From positions 3,162,001 through 3,226,000 of the forward strand of contig LSAX01000006.1 of the NCBI GenBank assembly GCA_001557505.1: DNA of 64,000 nt. The letters run 5' to 3'. Position numbers and translations under genes: made by a program. The first letter of the stretch is position 1; each line of letters starts with the position of its first letter. The notes beneath the pieces are model-generated. The model saw only the letters and a program-made list of their open reading frames with translations, had not been told where the DNA came from and made no database searches. The stretch is from Reticulascus tulasneorum (Eukaryota > Ascomycota > Sordariomycetes > Glomerellales > Reticulascaceae). Below are positions 1 through 10,771 of this stretch, one piece after another.

Positions 1-632
1 GGAACTCGGGATAAATCAACCAGCCGGACCGCGTCTCCTAATACCTATGGAGCAGTGAAGTGGCCAGCTCTACATTCATCGGATATGGAACGCCTGGTTG
101 ATTCCATTCCTGTACCAATTTGGCTGTCCGGAACAATCATACTGTAGCATCCCCACCATGACTCCCAAGCACGCAGACGATGAGCGCCTCACCGAGGTGA
201 CTGTGGTAGCGCTTGTTCACCACGCTTAGCAGGTCGGAGGCGGATGTGGGAGGTTTATCATGCAGTGATGCTAGTTAGTGACTCGGCCCTCTAGCACTGG
301 CTCGCCTGGCCTGTGGCCTTTCGAAATGAAATGCTCCCCAAAGCTGCGATTCAGTGCTCCCTAGGCCCAAACACATCCCATTATGGAGCCCGTATATAGG
401 CGTATTTGATTGGTTCCTTGTAACTTGAGCTGGCCGTAATTGAGCCAGCGTAAGTGGTCAATGCCACAGCCGCCCGTATAGCCTCAGTATTGGAGCCCAT
501 GTCGTATGACGAATCCTGTTTAAGAACACTGTGCTCCTCCTACCGTAATTCATAAAATCAGACTTGCCATTCTTTCTTTACAGACGGTCTATATTCTCCA
601 ACTCTCTCCTTTGGCATTGACTGGCAACAGTC
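1..632. other. 5' intergenic region of the tannase gene
   Basis: No supported gene is seen here. The last 60 bases are pyrimidine-rich and run into the tannase start. A signal-peptide exon for the tannase would have to lie in this stretch, but I could not identify one with hydrophobic coding potential. Confidence 0.5.
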
Positions 633-2336
633 ATGATTACCTCTCTGTACTCAGATTTGGCCTCACCATCAGCATGCTCTTCAATCTCGCTTCCATATCC
701 CGACCTGTTTGGGGCCGAATTTCTGTCCCTGGAGGCCAACCTTGTCACCAATCATTCTCAATCTATCCATTCTGGTCTTTATACTAACCACGGCCATGTC
801 GAACTATCGAATGTCAACTTCTGCAACGTGACATTGTCTTACACGCATCCTGGCCAGAACGACGCTGTGAACGTTCAAGTTTGGCTCCCAGTTGGCACTT
901 GGAATGGCAGACTGCAAGCTATTGGTGGGGCCGGCTGGCAGGCGGGCTTACACTATGCCGGCTTGCAAGGGATGGCCGGGTCCATTGGCGAGGGCTATTC
1001 AACGGTCTCGACTGATGCCGGGTTGGGATCTGAGTCGTCGCCAACTAATTGGGGTCTTCTAAGCCCTGGAAACGTGAATTTATATCTCCTCCAAAACATG
1101 GCATCCGTCTCACTTAATGACGCTGCCGTCATCGGCAAGAGCATCACGGCCAGCTTCTACGGACAACCGCCGGTATACTCGTATTTCAGCGGTTGTTCTC
1201 AAGGTGGTCGGCAAGGACTGATGTTAGCGCAGCGATATCCGGATGCCTTCGACGGGATTGCCGCGTCTGCCCCGGCAATCGATTGGGGTTCGTTTTTTGT
1301 AGCCGACTACTGGCCGCTCTTCGTTATGGACTCACTTGGACAATATCCTGCCCCTTGCGAGATTGACGCAATCACGTCTGCGGCCATCGCACATTGTGAT
1401 GGGCTGGATGGTCTTGTGGATGGAATCATCTCACTACCCGATGCGTGCGATTTTGACCCCATGAGCGTCGTTGGAACCACAATCAACTGCACGAATTTCG
1501 AGGGTGAAATCCAAATTTCATCTCCTGCGGCGAACGTTGTGAATGCAACAGTACGTTATTGCCCCATGCTGACCGTTCAACACTGATCATTCTGTTCATC
1601 TCTTAGTGGTCAGGCGCAAGAAGACTGGACAACTCGTCCATTTGGTTTGGCCCGCACAAAGACGCAGTCTTGACCGCATCCATTTTCGGCCCAGCAATGA
1701 TTCCAACGTTGTGTAGCGGCCCCGGGAACTGCACCAGAGGTGATGCAAAGTTTATAGAGGACTGGATAAAGCTCTTCGTTCTCAAGGACCCCGAAGCGGA
1801 CTTGCGTAGCCTCACACACGAAGACTTTGACCGCATTGCCCACGCTTCAGTTCAAATATACAACTCTATTCTTGGCACGAACGACCCAGACCTGTCTGAG
1901 TTCCGCGACCGAGGCGGAAAGATTGTGGGATATCACGGACTGGTAGGTTATTCAAGTTTCGCATTGTACTTGACGGAATGGCAAGTTCGACATCGCTAAC
2001 TTGGCGCAGGCTGATGCTATCATTCCGAGCCGTGGAAGTGAGCACTACTATGATGCAGTTATGGCGGGTGACCCGAGTGTACACGACTACTACCGACTGT
2101 TCATGGCTCCAGGTCTAAGCCACTGTTTCGGGGGACTAGGGCCCTATCCCGATGGCACGTTCGATGCGATGCGAGAGTGGGTCGAGAACGGGATCGCCCC
2201 CGAGACTCTACTAGCTACGAGCGTGGGGGCAACGCCAATACTTCAACGACCGCTTTGCCCCTACCCGGAGAAGCAGTATTATAGCGGTAGTCGTAAAGGG
2301 AATATGACTTCCAGCGATGGGTTTTATTGTATGTAA
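633..2336 (+). CDS. Tannase / feruloyl esterase family serine hydrolase
   Basis: Three exons (633-1550, 1607-1942, 2010-2336) give a 526-residue protein. It carries the CS-D-HC signature of the tannase/feruloyl esterase family: GCSQGG with Cys188 and nucleophile Ser189, Asp420 in HGLADAIIPS directly after intron 2, and His456-Cys457 in GLSHCFGG. In this family the two cysteines form a disulfide that holds the Ser-Asp-His triad. Both introns are GT..AG (56 and 67 nt) and keep the frame. The expected role is cleavage of gallate or hydroxycinnamate esters of plant phenolics. Family members are normally secreted, but this start has no hydrophobic signal peptide and a stop (618-620) lies just upstream in frame, so a 5' exon may be missing. 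Length fits the family. Substrate is not predictable from sequence. Confidence 0.9.
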
Positions 2337-3014
2337 TCGGTGGCAGATTCCGCCGACATTTTGAGAGAAGCATGTGCTTCGACGTAAGAAGCGTTGAACA
2401 GAGATCATATCAAGAAAGGCAGTCAGCGTGCAGGCTCCGGAGGCTGAGACTCAAGAGACTTTAGAGCATGAGAATACTCAGCAATAAAGAGTTTTCAACA
2501 TTTAAATCCTGGGGATCTAATGCCTTAATCATTAGATTCTGTGCCTTACAGCCTTGTGGCCGGGAGCCTTGTGGGAGGGAGCCTTGTGAGCGGGAGCCCT
2601 CTTCTCATAAACGCCTTATTGTCGTTGAAGCCTTATTATCGTTGGAGCCTTGTTGAAAGAGCCTTGATTTCTTGGTTCTGACTCAACGATGAAAGTTTAT
2701 CTGCTGTTGCTACCCAAGGCTCCGGGTACCACGGTCGGGTTCTCCCGCAGCTTGTTACTATTATTTGGTGAAATATGCCAAAGTCTATCGATCGACACCT
2801 GACTCTGTAAATGAGCAGGAGATAGCGCATCGGAGAAAGGTGCGTTAAGCAACGAAGCTTTAAAAAGCAGATCCCGGCCGAGAAGTTCTCGCCACATCAT
2901 CCTGCCCCATCCTGCCCAATACTGCCAGCCAAATTCAAAATCAACCTCGAGCAACTTCTAAGATTACGGGCCATAATCGTCTTCATAAACTCCAAACAAG
3001 TCAAACAGGTCGAG
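2337..3014. other. Intergenic region with a short degenerate repeat
   Basis: No gene is supported. The only structure is the short GAGCCTTGTG-type repeat listed separately. The 60 bases before 3015 are C/A-rich and could be a leader for the next gene. Confidence 0.4.
2549..2660 (+). repeat. Degenerate short tandem repeat, core GCCTTGTGG/GGGAGCC
   Basis: Units of about 15 bases built on 'GGGAGCCTTGTG' recur three to four times, then decay into GCCTTATTGTCGTTG and GCCTTATTATCGTTG pairs. The open frame across it (Cys-Gly-Arg-Glu-Pro repeats) looks like a by-product of the repeat and not a gene. Confidence 0.5.
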
Positions 3015-3536
3015 ATGTGTGCCATGTCCACGCCAGCAGGACTCGAAGCAAACACGCCCACCGATGACATCCTTCCTCAAAACCTTACAAAGGAGCAGAC
3101 GGTCCGACTTGTGATCGCCCAAGCTATGCTCGATTCCCAAGCTATCAAGGCAAAGCACGAGCCTCAACTCTTAGAGCTCAAGAAGAAGCAGTTGGAGGAT
3201 ATCGCCGTGTTCAATGCAGCCGTACAAGCCGCGCGCGCCGACCGAGTCACCAACGTCCCTGACTATCCAGAAGGTCACCTACAGAAGGCTGAACGAGCAG
3301 TCAAGCACGTCTGTCAGAGTGTGTGTGACCTCAAGAAGCGTGTAGCACTCTCGAAGAGACAGTATAAGGAACGCCAAAAGGTGCTCAAGATGTATAAGCA
3401 GGAGCTGGATCTACTCGATGGAAGCTATGGCGACTGGTTGGACCTGAGTAAAAATGGTGGAGTGTACCCGGAGGATTGCATCCGGGAGTATAACTGGTTG
3501 TTGAGTCTGGAGAAGGAGATTAAGGTGCAAGTGTGA
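3015..3536 (+). CDS. Hypothetical coiled-coil protein
   Basis: Uninterrupted 173-codon frame. The family is not recognised. Residues 25-135 are rich in Lys, Glu, Leu and Ala in heptad-like spacing (for example LLELKKKQLEDIAVF and KRQYKERQKVLKMYKQEL), which suggests a long helical coiled coil. The C-terminus is acidic/aromatic. No signal peptide or membrane segment is visible. The second Met (codon 4, MSTPAG) is an equally good start. A C/A-rich leader directly upstream is consistent with a real transcript. Function unknown. Confidence 0.5.
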   Translation: MCAMSTPAGLEANTPTDDILPQNLTKEQTVRLVIAQAMLDSQAIKAKHEPQLLELKKKQLEDIAVFNAAVQAARADRVTNVPDYPEGHLQKAERAVKHVCQSVCDLKKRVALSKRQYKERQKVLKMYKQELDLLDGSYGDWLDLSKNGGVYPEDCIREYNWLLSLEKEIKVQV

Positions 3537-3682
3537 GTAGTTGAGACAGAGCTGGATGGAAGAGGGTCTCGTCATGAACTTCACAGGGACGAATGAAGCC
3601 TCGAGGGCGCAGAGATAGCTGCAACAAGCATAAGAGATGATTCAAGCGGAAAGGAATGAAAAGGAGTTAATATATTCGTTGG

Positions 3683-4282
3683 TCATGTCAAAAACTTGCA
3701 GAAAAATGTGCAATCGGCTTTCCTCCCATCGGCATAGGCAGCATACATCGGGCACACACCCCACTCGGTCCATCCGGACCGTACATAGAAGTCCTTTGCC
3801 GGCGTCTCCGTGGCCGTGTCTAGCACTAGCATCGTCCTCCCAAGATCCTTGAGTGCAAAGCGCTCTGCGTGGTCCATCAGCTTTCTCCCCAGCCCGCTTC
3901 GTCGCATATCCGGATGCACGAGCAGCTTCTGCACCTCTGCCTTGTACGCATGAGTCTGCTTTGGGTTGCATGCCAACTGCACCGTGCCTAGTACAATAGG
4001 TAACGCGGTCGTGGTCCGGGTAAGTACGAAGAGAGATACCAGGGGATCTGGGGTTGCGATGTTTGGCCATTGACCGAGCCAGTATGACGTGGCATCGGCG
4101 TCGGAGAGTGGCGCGAGGAAGCCTATTGAAGATGTTCCAGGATCCGGATTTACGCAGGCCTGAAGGAGTCTGCGAAGTGAAGGTACGTAGCGCTCGAAAT
4201 CGGCCGCCGAGGTGATTTGTGTGATAACAAATTCCGGCTCTGTGGTGGACGACGCCGTTTCCAGGTCGGCGGGAGTCGCCAT
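3683..4282 (-). CDS. GNAT-family N-acetyltransferase
   Basis: Single-exon 199-residue protein. It shows the GNAT core: a central strand with VQKLLVHPDMRRSGLGRKLM, in which RRSGLG is the acetyl-CoA pyrophosphate-binding motif A (Q/RxxGxG/A) followed by the long helix. A later TATETPAKDFYVRSGWTEWG matches the motif B region with the usual 'Y-x-x-x-G-(F/W)' ending. This is a cytosolic type without signal peptide. It would transfer acetyl from acetyl-CoA to an amine; the substrate cannot be predicted. Length is normal for a stand-alone GNAT. Confidence 0.85.
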   Translation of the reverse strand: MATPADLETASSTTEPEFVITQITSAADFERYVPSLRRLLQACVNPDPGTSSIGFLAPLSDADATSYWLGQWPNIATPDPLVSLFVLTRTTTALPIVLGTVQLACNPKQTHAYKAEVQKLLVHPDMRRSGLGRKLMDHAERFALKDLGRTMLVLDTATETPAKDFYVRSGWTEWGVCPMYAAYADGRKADCTFFCKFLT

Positions 4283-6047
4283 TTCAGAACCCCGGACTTG
4301 AGTGCGCGAAAATGTCTATCGTCGGCTAGAGGGTGTTTGAGAGCTCGATCGCCTCTGCTGCTGTTGTGGGCCACTTCTGGGGCTAAGCAGCATAGAGATT
4401 CCCAGAGGGATGGGCAGTGGAAATGGCAAAGGGTTGGCTGGGTTGATGAGCATGGCGATCGATAAGGTCTGGTTCAGCTGTTTGGCTGTCCCATCACCAG
4501 CAGGGCGGGTTTGTGGTTGTGACTCAGCACTTGCTGTGGGCGGTGGTGCTCAGCGAGCTGGCCTGCCGAATCTTGACTGCTTGATCCTCGGATCGGTCGG
4601 GTAGGACATGGTTCAGTATGATTTGGGAGCTGGCATATGTGCAATTCACTGTAATTCGATGCACGAGTCGATATATTGGCTGGTCTAGTTTATTTGCCCT
4701 TCTCTATAAAATTAAGTATCAAAGTTGTGCTTTGGCTTCAACCCTCATTAGTGAGCTATTCGCTAAGCACATTTGTAATGGTCAGCCCACAATCATCTGA
4801 TGATAGCTTACACGTTTGATTCAAGTGCGTTTCAACCGCATTGGCACTTCGACAGCTGTCACCGATTCTCAGCCCATTTCATAGAAGATCCGGGTCCCTA
4901 TTAAGTCGGACATTGTTATTCTAAAAAGCATTTATTCTCCAACGGCAGCGCAGAGTCATCCGACTTGTTCAACCATGGATTCGTGGATTCGAATCCGTCT
5001 TCAACTGGTGGGGGGAGACCGGGGCCCTGTAGCGAAACAAATACAGGGGCTACACTGCTGGTCAGTCGCTTCGGCATGGCGCTTAATTAGCTAATTACCG
5101 TGGACCCCATCTGATAATATTGCATCTCAGCCAAAGACCGAATAACCAGTCTTCAGACGCAATTTCTGCATTGTCCAGTTTGCATGAGTTAATAGCAGAA
5201 ACTTTGGGACAGAAATCTACATGCAGACAGTGAGCTTCAGGGCTGACTAACTCCCTTCTGCTCCCCATTCTACTACCATAGCATCAACATTATGGACAAG
5301 GTACATGCCAGGATCCGTATTCTTTTGAGCATAGGGGTTAGTAGCTTCCCAGACTCGAGGATGACATGTATTTCAGGGAGGATAGACCGGTCACGACTAA
5401 CCATGCCTTTGGATGTAGCAAGTGTTCTTGAGTGTATACTTAAAAGCACCCAGTTGACTGCACCGCAAGAAACGCCTATAGGGCCGGCTCCCCTTGAAAC
5501 AGAACTGAGGTTCGTGAAAATGTATCTGTAGGTATATGTACAAATAAGTATATAACTCTAAGTAGCCCCCCGGAACATCAAGTCCCAGTCACTTCACGTG
5601 TAGTGTTCTGTTAATCGCCGACCCTGAGGCCGGACCACTGTAGGGACACAGCCCTCTTCTCGCGATGCATGCTCTACAGAACCGTGAACGCCGGTCACTG
5701 TTCTCTATTCCCTCTAAATATACTCTCCTGGATCCTTTGATTTCCTTCACCACTCTTGGGGCATTGCTCGAGTATAAGGACTGCAGTGACCGTAACTAAA
5801 ACCGGACAACAGGTGCGGGTGTAGCAGCCAGAGGCGCATCAGCTGCTGTAACTGTGACTAGAACCGTGGTTGTACCTGGAAGTAGAGCAGGGTCCTGGAA
5901 GGCTCCAAGTTAGCAACAGTATACCCACATCACACTCAGAGCACGGGTATCTTCCAAACGGAAAGATCTCAGGAGCGAGAAGCAGAGGAGCTACGAGCAT
6001 TCTCAAACACCTCACTCCTCGAACCAGGGCTTCTACAAGAGATAAAC
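4283..6047. other. Gene-poor spacer of about 1.8 kb
   Basis: Only short frames are present and none resembles a known protein. Several AT-rich tracts (for example 4610-4800 and 5080-5220) alternate with normal composition. No terminal repeats, transposase motif or tRNA boxes were found. Confidence 0.4.
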
Positions 6048-6822
6048 TTAAGGTATGGGAATACTGACAACGATTGGTGCCGGTGCCGGTGCAGCCTCCG
6101 CGGGAGGTGGTGGTGCTGCCTGTTCTTCTGCGACGGGAACAAACGCAGCAAACTCAACGGGAATCGATGCCACCGCTCCGCCAGAGACCACATTCCCGTC
6201 AATGTTGTTCGGCGCTGCCGCGGCGAGGTTGGCATAGTCGAGGATTTGCTGGTCGTTTATACTATCATCCGAACGTTAGGATGGTTCAACAATAGGCAAA
6301 TCCAGGGCTTACGGGTTGATGACGAGGACCTGGCCTTCCTGGCAATGGGGTCCCGTAGCGCAGTACAGAAACATGGGATCAGTGCTAACAACGGGCATGT
6401 TAAACGTGCCGACCGTAGCCTGGCCGGCAGTGAATGGGATGTGACCGCTATGGATGGCGCCGGGGACAGTGGCTTGCAGGGGAACGCACGCCTGGTCTGC
6501 TGCACTTTGGGTGACGGTATGGTTGCCGCTGTTGAACTGGAACTGTACGATATCCCCTGGAGCTGCCGTCACGGAGTTGGGGATGAAAGTATCCTGTTGT
6601 CCGCCAACCACCACTGGGATGAGCCTGCTCCCTGTTGCCATCTCGGTGGCCTGGACTGTTGCTTATGTTAACTTCGACCCTTTGATGGAAAGTTTGAAAT
6701 ATCGGCGTAGATCACGTACTTGTGAAACCTGTTTGTCGTTTGACCTGCTTCATTTCAACTGCTGACCGTGGGAACGCTGCCACCACCACCGCAGCGGCCA
6801 AAGAGCTGACGAATAAACGCAT
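6048..6822 (-). CDS. Secreted cupredoxin-fold (plastocyanin-like) protein
   Basis: Three exons: 6822-6720, 6655-6313 and 6261-6048 (219 residues). Exon 1 encodes a signal peptide starting MRLFVSSLAAAVVVAAF. Intron 1 (donor GTACGT) has two possible in-frame acceptors six bases apart; intron 2 is 51 nt. The core has the fungal cupredoxin pattern: PNSVTAAPGDIVQFQF, the first copper ligand in GNHTVTQ, then LYCATGPHCQEGQVLVINP with the Cys and His ligands. The position usually held by the axial Met is Gln here. After the domain, an Ala/Asn-rich linker (ILDYANLAAAAPNNIDGN) and a Pro/Ala tail (PPPPAEAAPAPAP) follow, as in fungal extracellular serine-rich/cupredoxin proteins. Role: extracellular or wall-associated; copper binding probable, function unknown. 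Confidence 0.85.
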
Positions 6823-7833
6823 CTTGACAATTTCTGAAGATGGGTAACTACTTCGAGGTACCGATCAACAGTACTAATTTGAACAAACGGAAAAGACGGT
6901 GAAGGAAATGTAGGTCCGGCCTTGTTGTTCAAAATACTTTAAAAGGCACTAAGGGATATTAGAAGTTCGTTGATGAAAAGAAGGTTAAAGTGTCTGGTGG
7001 GCGGGCTGACAGCGTATATATCTGGCTATTCGAAATGGGCCGTCGCAAAGACATCATCTATACTCTTCGGATCGTCTCCACGGTTGCGACAGCCAAGAAA
7101 ATACAAGAACTCCTGCCCCTTTGGAGCGACTTTTTCAGATATCGGACTAGCTGCAGCTCCAAGCAGCGGAGCAACAGTCTACGTACATCCAGGAGCTCCA
7201 ACCCCTCCTCTTCCTACCTTTCCCCTCATGCGTACTTCATTGTGGACCAAGGTAACGGTTTGAACTCGCGTCTTGGGCTCCACTTCAAGCATTGAGGCTC
7301 TTGGCATTGCTCCGATGGTTCTGCACAAAATGGGTACGCGGCTCGCATTGTTCGAAGATCAGTCGATCGCTCATGCTTGTCGGGTCCGCCATTGGTCAAA
7401 TAACTGTCCGAGATCACCCAACAGGTGAGCTATCCGCGTCGTCGTCATTTGATCGTTTCCGAAGTTCAGATTTCGTTTTGAGACGATGGAGCCCAGGTGG
7501 TGAGGTGTGGGGCCGATGTGGGCGGTTTGGAGCTAATTGGTGGAGACGGCCCGTTGTTCAGCTCTCTGAACGGTTTCGGATCGATATCAGACCCTCTGTT
7601 CAATATCTTGGACAAGCTTGGAAGCTATTCGTAATCATCACTCAGTCATGATGCTACCAGTTTCAATTTGCGACCACCTTGGCAGCGCGGGTGCTATGGA
7701 TCATCATCAAGCACTTTAGAAGTTTGGTTGGAGGTACGGAATGTATGCATTGACGATATAACTTCAGACCGAAGGCGTATGAGTCGAGACCGACATCTAG
7801 TCCGCGTCCCAATGATCACTTGTTCTCCTGGTG
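6823..7833. other. Intergenic region with no supported gene
   Basis: Several overlapping frames exist, the longest 119 codons (7292-7651), but none has a recognisable domain or consistent splicing. A frame ending near 7632 (GGLELIGGDGPLF...KLGSYS) has coding-like composition, but no start or introns could be tied to it. Confidence 0.3.
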
Positions 7834-8443
7834 CTATCCTCTGTGGTACGAGTCCTTCTCTTCCTCAAAGTATTGCGACATCTCGATCCCAGAGTTGAAG
7901 TACTGGCACTTCGCGCAGAAAGGTTCGTTCTTCGGACCGCAGTTCAAGATGTTCTTATAGCATCCCACATTCTTGCTGACAGAGTCCAAGGCTTGAATCA
8001 TCTTCAAGCCAAGCTTGAGCCCCTGGAACTCTTTGGCTATTGTGATTTCCTCAATATGACCGCAAATGCCGCGGTTGTGAATGCTGCGGCAAGTGTCAGC
8101 ATCATGACATCTGGATCACATGCTTCTTCGTCCATGCGTTTGGGAGAATTCGAACATACAACTTCTTTTCTGCCACTAAGGATCCGGTCCCTATGATGCG
8201 ACCCTTGTGCTCGATAACAAGTAGGTAGTATGGCCCTTTTCCTTGGGTATCCATGTCGTCATATCGCTCGTTGAACTGCTTAAGCGTAATGTCACCCACC
8301 CATGTCAACACGCGAAGACAATCCAGGTACCCCTTTGCGTAGTCTGACTTTTCCAAGGGCCGGATGATGAAAGATTCTGGAAAGGAAGCAGCCACCTCTG
8401 GAGATATGAGGGACGCTGGGAAAAGCCCCGGTACATTGGTCAT
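7834..8443 (-). CDS. Divergent glucosamine-6-phosphate N-acetyltransferase (Gna1-like)
   Basis: Two exons (8443-8160, 8083-7834; 76-nt intron with donor GTATGT) give 177 residues. Gna1 acetylates glucosamine-6-phosphate in UDP-GlcNAc synthesis for chitin and glycans. The N-terminal part fits well: LFPASLISPEVA, IIRPLEKSDYAKGYLDCLRVLT, VGDITLKQFNERYD. Exon 2 continues with FIHNRGICGHIEEITIAKEF, then QGLKLGLKMIQAL (acetyl-CoA loop and helix) and VGCYKNILNCGPKNEPF. Several positions usually conserved in the family differ: ILDCS is ILNCG, and the FYxKCGF segment is FCAKCQYF, so the Tyr is a Cys and the Gly a Gln. This could be a paralogue with altered or lost activity; the housekeeping copy may lie elsewhere. 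Frame and splice sites are intact. Confidence 0.8.
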
Positions 8444-10485
8444 GACAGCGACGGAGAACCGGCGGGATTGCTGGCGGCAAATGTTACGTGCCGTACCAGG
8501 ATTTGACTACTCCAAAGAAAGAGTCTGACAGCTGCTTCTGGCGAGGGGAAAGTGGCTGCCGATGGTGCAGAGAGCTGCAGAGTCTGGGCAAAGGCTTAGC
8601 TCCCGTGGTGCATTAGAGGAGGACAATCGCTTGTGTTTCTTCCTGGGCCCAGCCGAGCCTGTTTACGTACCTGTCACTGGAGCTCCGTCCGTAGATGCTT
8701 CAAGTCACGAATTTACGGGGCGGACCTTCTTCTCGGCCACCGCCTCCGTCCCAGACTCGCCGATAACCGGAGGATGGATGGCACACTAACAATTTTATGT
8801 TCAGGGTGGACCCTCTGGCAGCCTCCAAATCTTGTTTGTTCGGTATTTAACCATAATGACCAACAATGTCTATAATCACCTTACTGGCGATGCTTTTGGG
8901 AACTTGTCTAGAACACTGTGTGTATTGCCGCTGATTCGGTTACGCCAACTTCTCATCACACGTGCTCATTGACTCAACTTGGTTGCCGATGCGTGTTGTA
9001 GGCGACGTTTCCATCCTCGACTTGAAACAGTCAATCCTCATTCCTCCAGGTTAAAATCAAGTCAAATGGCCCTCAATGAAGCGCACCAGGAGTCTGGCCT
9101 GCGCCGACGGCACTAAATGTCACAGCGGCCAATAATCAAGCGATCTACTAAAATTTAGAAGCTGTCATGTAACGGCAGTACCAACTCGATGCCTCATATG
9201 CGAGCCGATTAAGAGTCGTCCTCTCGATATTGCAGATTGCCTCTATCTCATGAGCAAGTTTCTCCCGAGTGTATTGGAAAAGGAAGGAGGACCGAATACC
9301 GCGTGGGATATGCAGCTTCAGCCAGTGACGCTTCCTGTATGTCGGACGTTATGCACACCATGCTGCAGCTGTACGTGACTAGACACCGAATCCGAGGTTA
9401 CTGCATGGTTGCATCTTGGCGGTCGTCGTGGACTTTGACGCGACTTCAAGAAACTGCACGACCATCATCTACGAAATCATGCGCTTGAACAGTATCTAGG
9501 TCACGGTGTTGCGACTAAGAGAGCTTGATGCTCAAGACACCGGGACCCTCAAATAGAATGAATATCGAGCCTAGAACGGTTCAGGCGAGCACTGAAAGCT
9601 GGACGGTGGCAACGGAGCATTTATTATGCTACCCCTCGGCAGGTCGGCACCTAGGAAGGGCCTCGTAATCTAACTCTGTTTGTCGACTGATGCAGTCCTT
9701 GATGCCGGCCAGTATCCATCGCAGGTAGGGCTATGCGAATGGCAGCCTCTGGGGGTTGGTGTGTGTGTGTTCAAAAGCGGGTGTGGAAGCACAGCAGGCG
9801 GCCTGTCCCATGTTTAGCACGTCTCGCAAATTTAGCTTCCGAGCTGCTTGGGAGGTTCCCGGGGATCTAATTCGGAATGGTGATAGGACGTAATAACTTC
9901 GTAAGAGCAATGACATCCAACGGAGATGGACTCTGTTCGCCGGGCATGGCGTGGGCTGATGGCGGGGTATGACCACCGAAACCTGCCTATCATGGAGCGC
10001 CGAGATCCATGGCAGGCAATCTTCAGGATGGTCCGGACACTGGTAGACTTTTCCATGGGTCGGTCTTCCTTATTAGCAGTGCCTCGTGATGGTCCCCAAC
10101 ATTTCCCTGGTCAAACGCGTAAGTCCGATTCATGCAGACGCATCCAAACCACTGGCAAGAGAATCGGCACAAATAACTCAACCCCTCCATCGCAGGCGCC
10201 CCGCCACGAAAAACGCAGCCATCGGATCAGGGTCCCATATCGGAATCCAGTGGAAGTCCTTTAGCGCCAGTAAGACCAGTGTCGAATGCAGATTGTCCGC
10301 ACTTAGATAGGTATGTGGCCGGGTACTGCACACCCTCATCTGGCTAGTAGTGGTGGTATGGAGATCAAATCCCGGGGCAAGCCGCCGCAGGCGACGCACA
10401 AAGGACGCAAATCCGCACAAACCTCGCAGCGGTTGATTGGACCGATTGGCACCCCGTCTGACGTCGGCCTGGATGCGGGCCTGGT
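8444..10485. other. Gene-poor spacer of about 2 kb
   Basis: No supported gene. Short frames such as 9237-9488 and 9926-10264 lack domains and conserved-looking segments. The distal part is the promoter of the metallothionein gene. Confidence 0.4.
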
Positions 10486-10492
10486 TATATAA
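10486..10492 (+). promoter_or_regulatory. TATA box of the metallothionein gene
   Basis: TATATAA lies about 130 bases before the metallothionein ATG. It is followed by a C/T-rich stretch and a CA-rich leader (ACCAACCAACCAAC) that runs straight to the start codon. This is typical of a strongly inducible fungal gene. Confidence 0.6.
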
Positions 10493-10621
10493 GGCGTCCT
10501 TCCATCCCTCCTGTGATGCGTATCCTTCTCTCTCACCAGCGATCAGAATCATTCCAATCACAGAACTCAAACAAGACACTTTCCATACCCAACCTTCCAC
10601 CAACCAACCAACTCTTTCAAA

Positions 10622-10771
10622 ATGAAGGGCGAATGTGGCTGCTCCGGCTCCAGCACCTGTAAGTCTCTCACCTGATAATGGCCGCCAGGCCGTTTGTGTC
10701 TGTACGTGAGACATCAAGCTGACTGACTGTTCCCAGGCAACTGCGGGTCTGACTGCTCTTGCAGCAAGTAA
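10622..10771 (+). CDS. Copper metallothionein (23 residues, spliced)
   Basis: Two exons, 10622-10658 and 10737-10771, separated by a 78-nt GTAAGT..CCCAG intron. The product starts MKGECGCSGSSTC and ends NCGSDCSCSK. It has seven cysteines in CxC and C-x5-C spacing, the arrangement of Neurospora-type fungal copper metallothionein (short, Gly/Ser/Cys-only composition, same CGCSG...CNCGS...CSC order). It would bind Cu(I) in the cytosol as a thiolate cluster for copper storage and detoxification. It lacks the last CysxxSer-type segment, so it has fewer ligands by the end. A TATA box and a long leader upstream suggest metal-inducible expression. The gene is too short for ordinary gene callers. Confidence 0.9.

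Noticed and set aside
4980..5010. GATTCGAATCC resembling a tRNA B box
   Set aside because: No A box or acceptor stem pairing at the right distance.
7292..7651. 119-codon + strand frame
   Set aside because: No similarity recognised and a competing frame over the same bases looks equally coding-like; neither is convincing.
10178..10717. 179-codon minus-strand frame over the metallothionein promoter
   Set aside because: No domain, overlaps the metallothionein gene on the opposite strand, composition reflects the GC-rich promoter.
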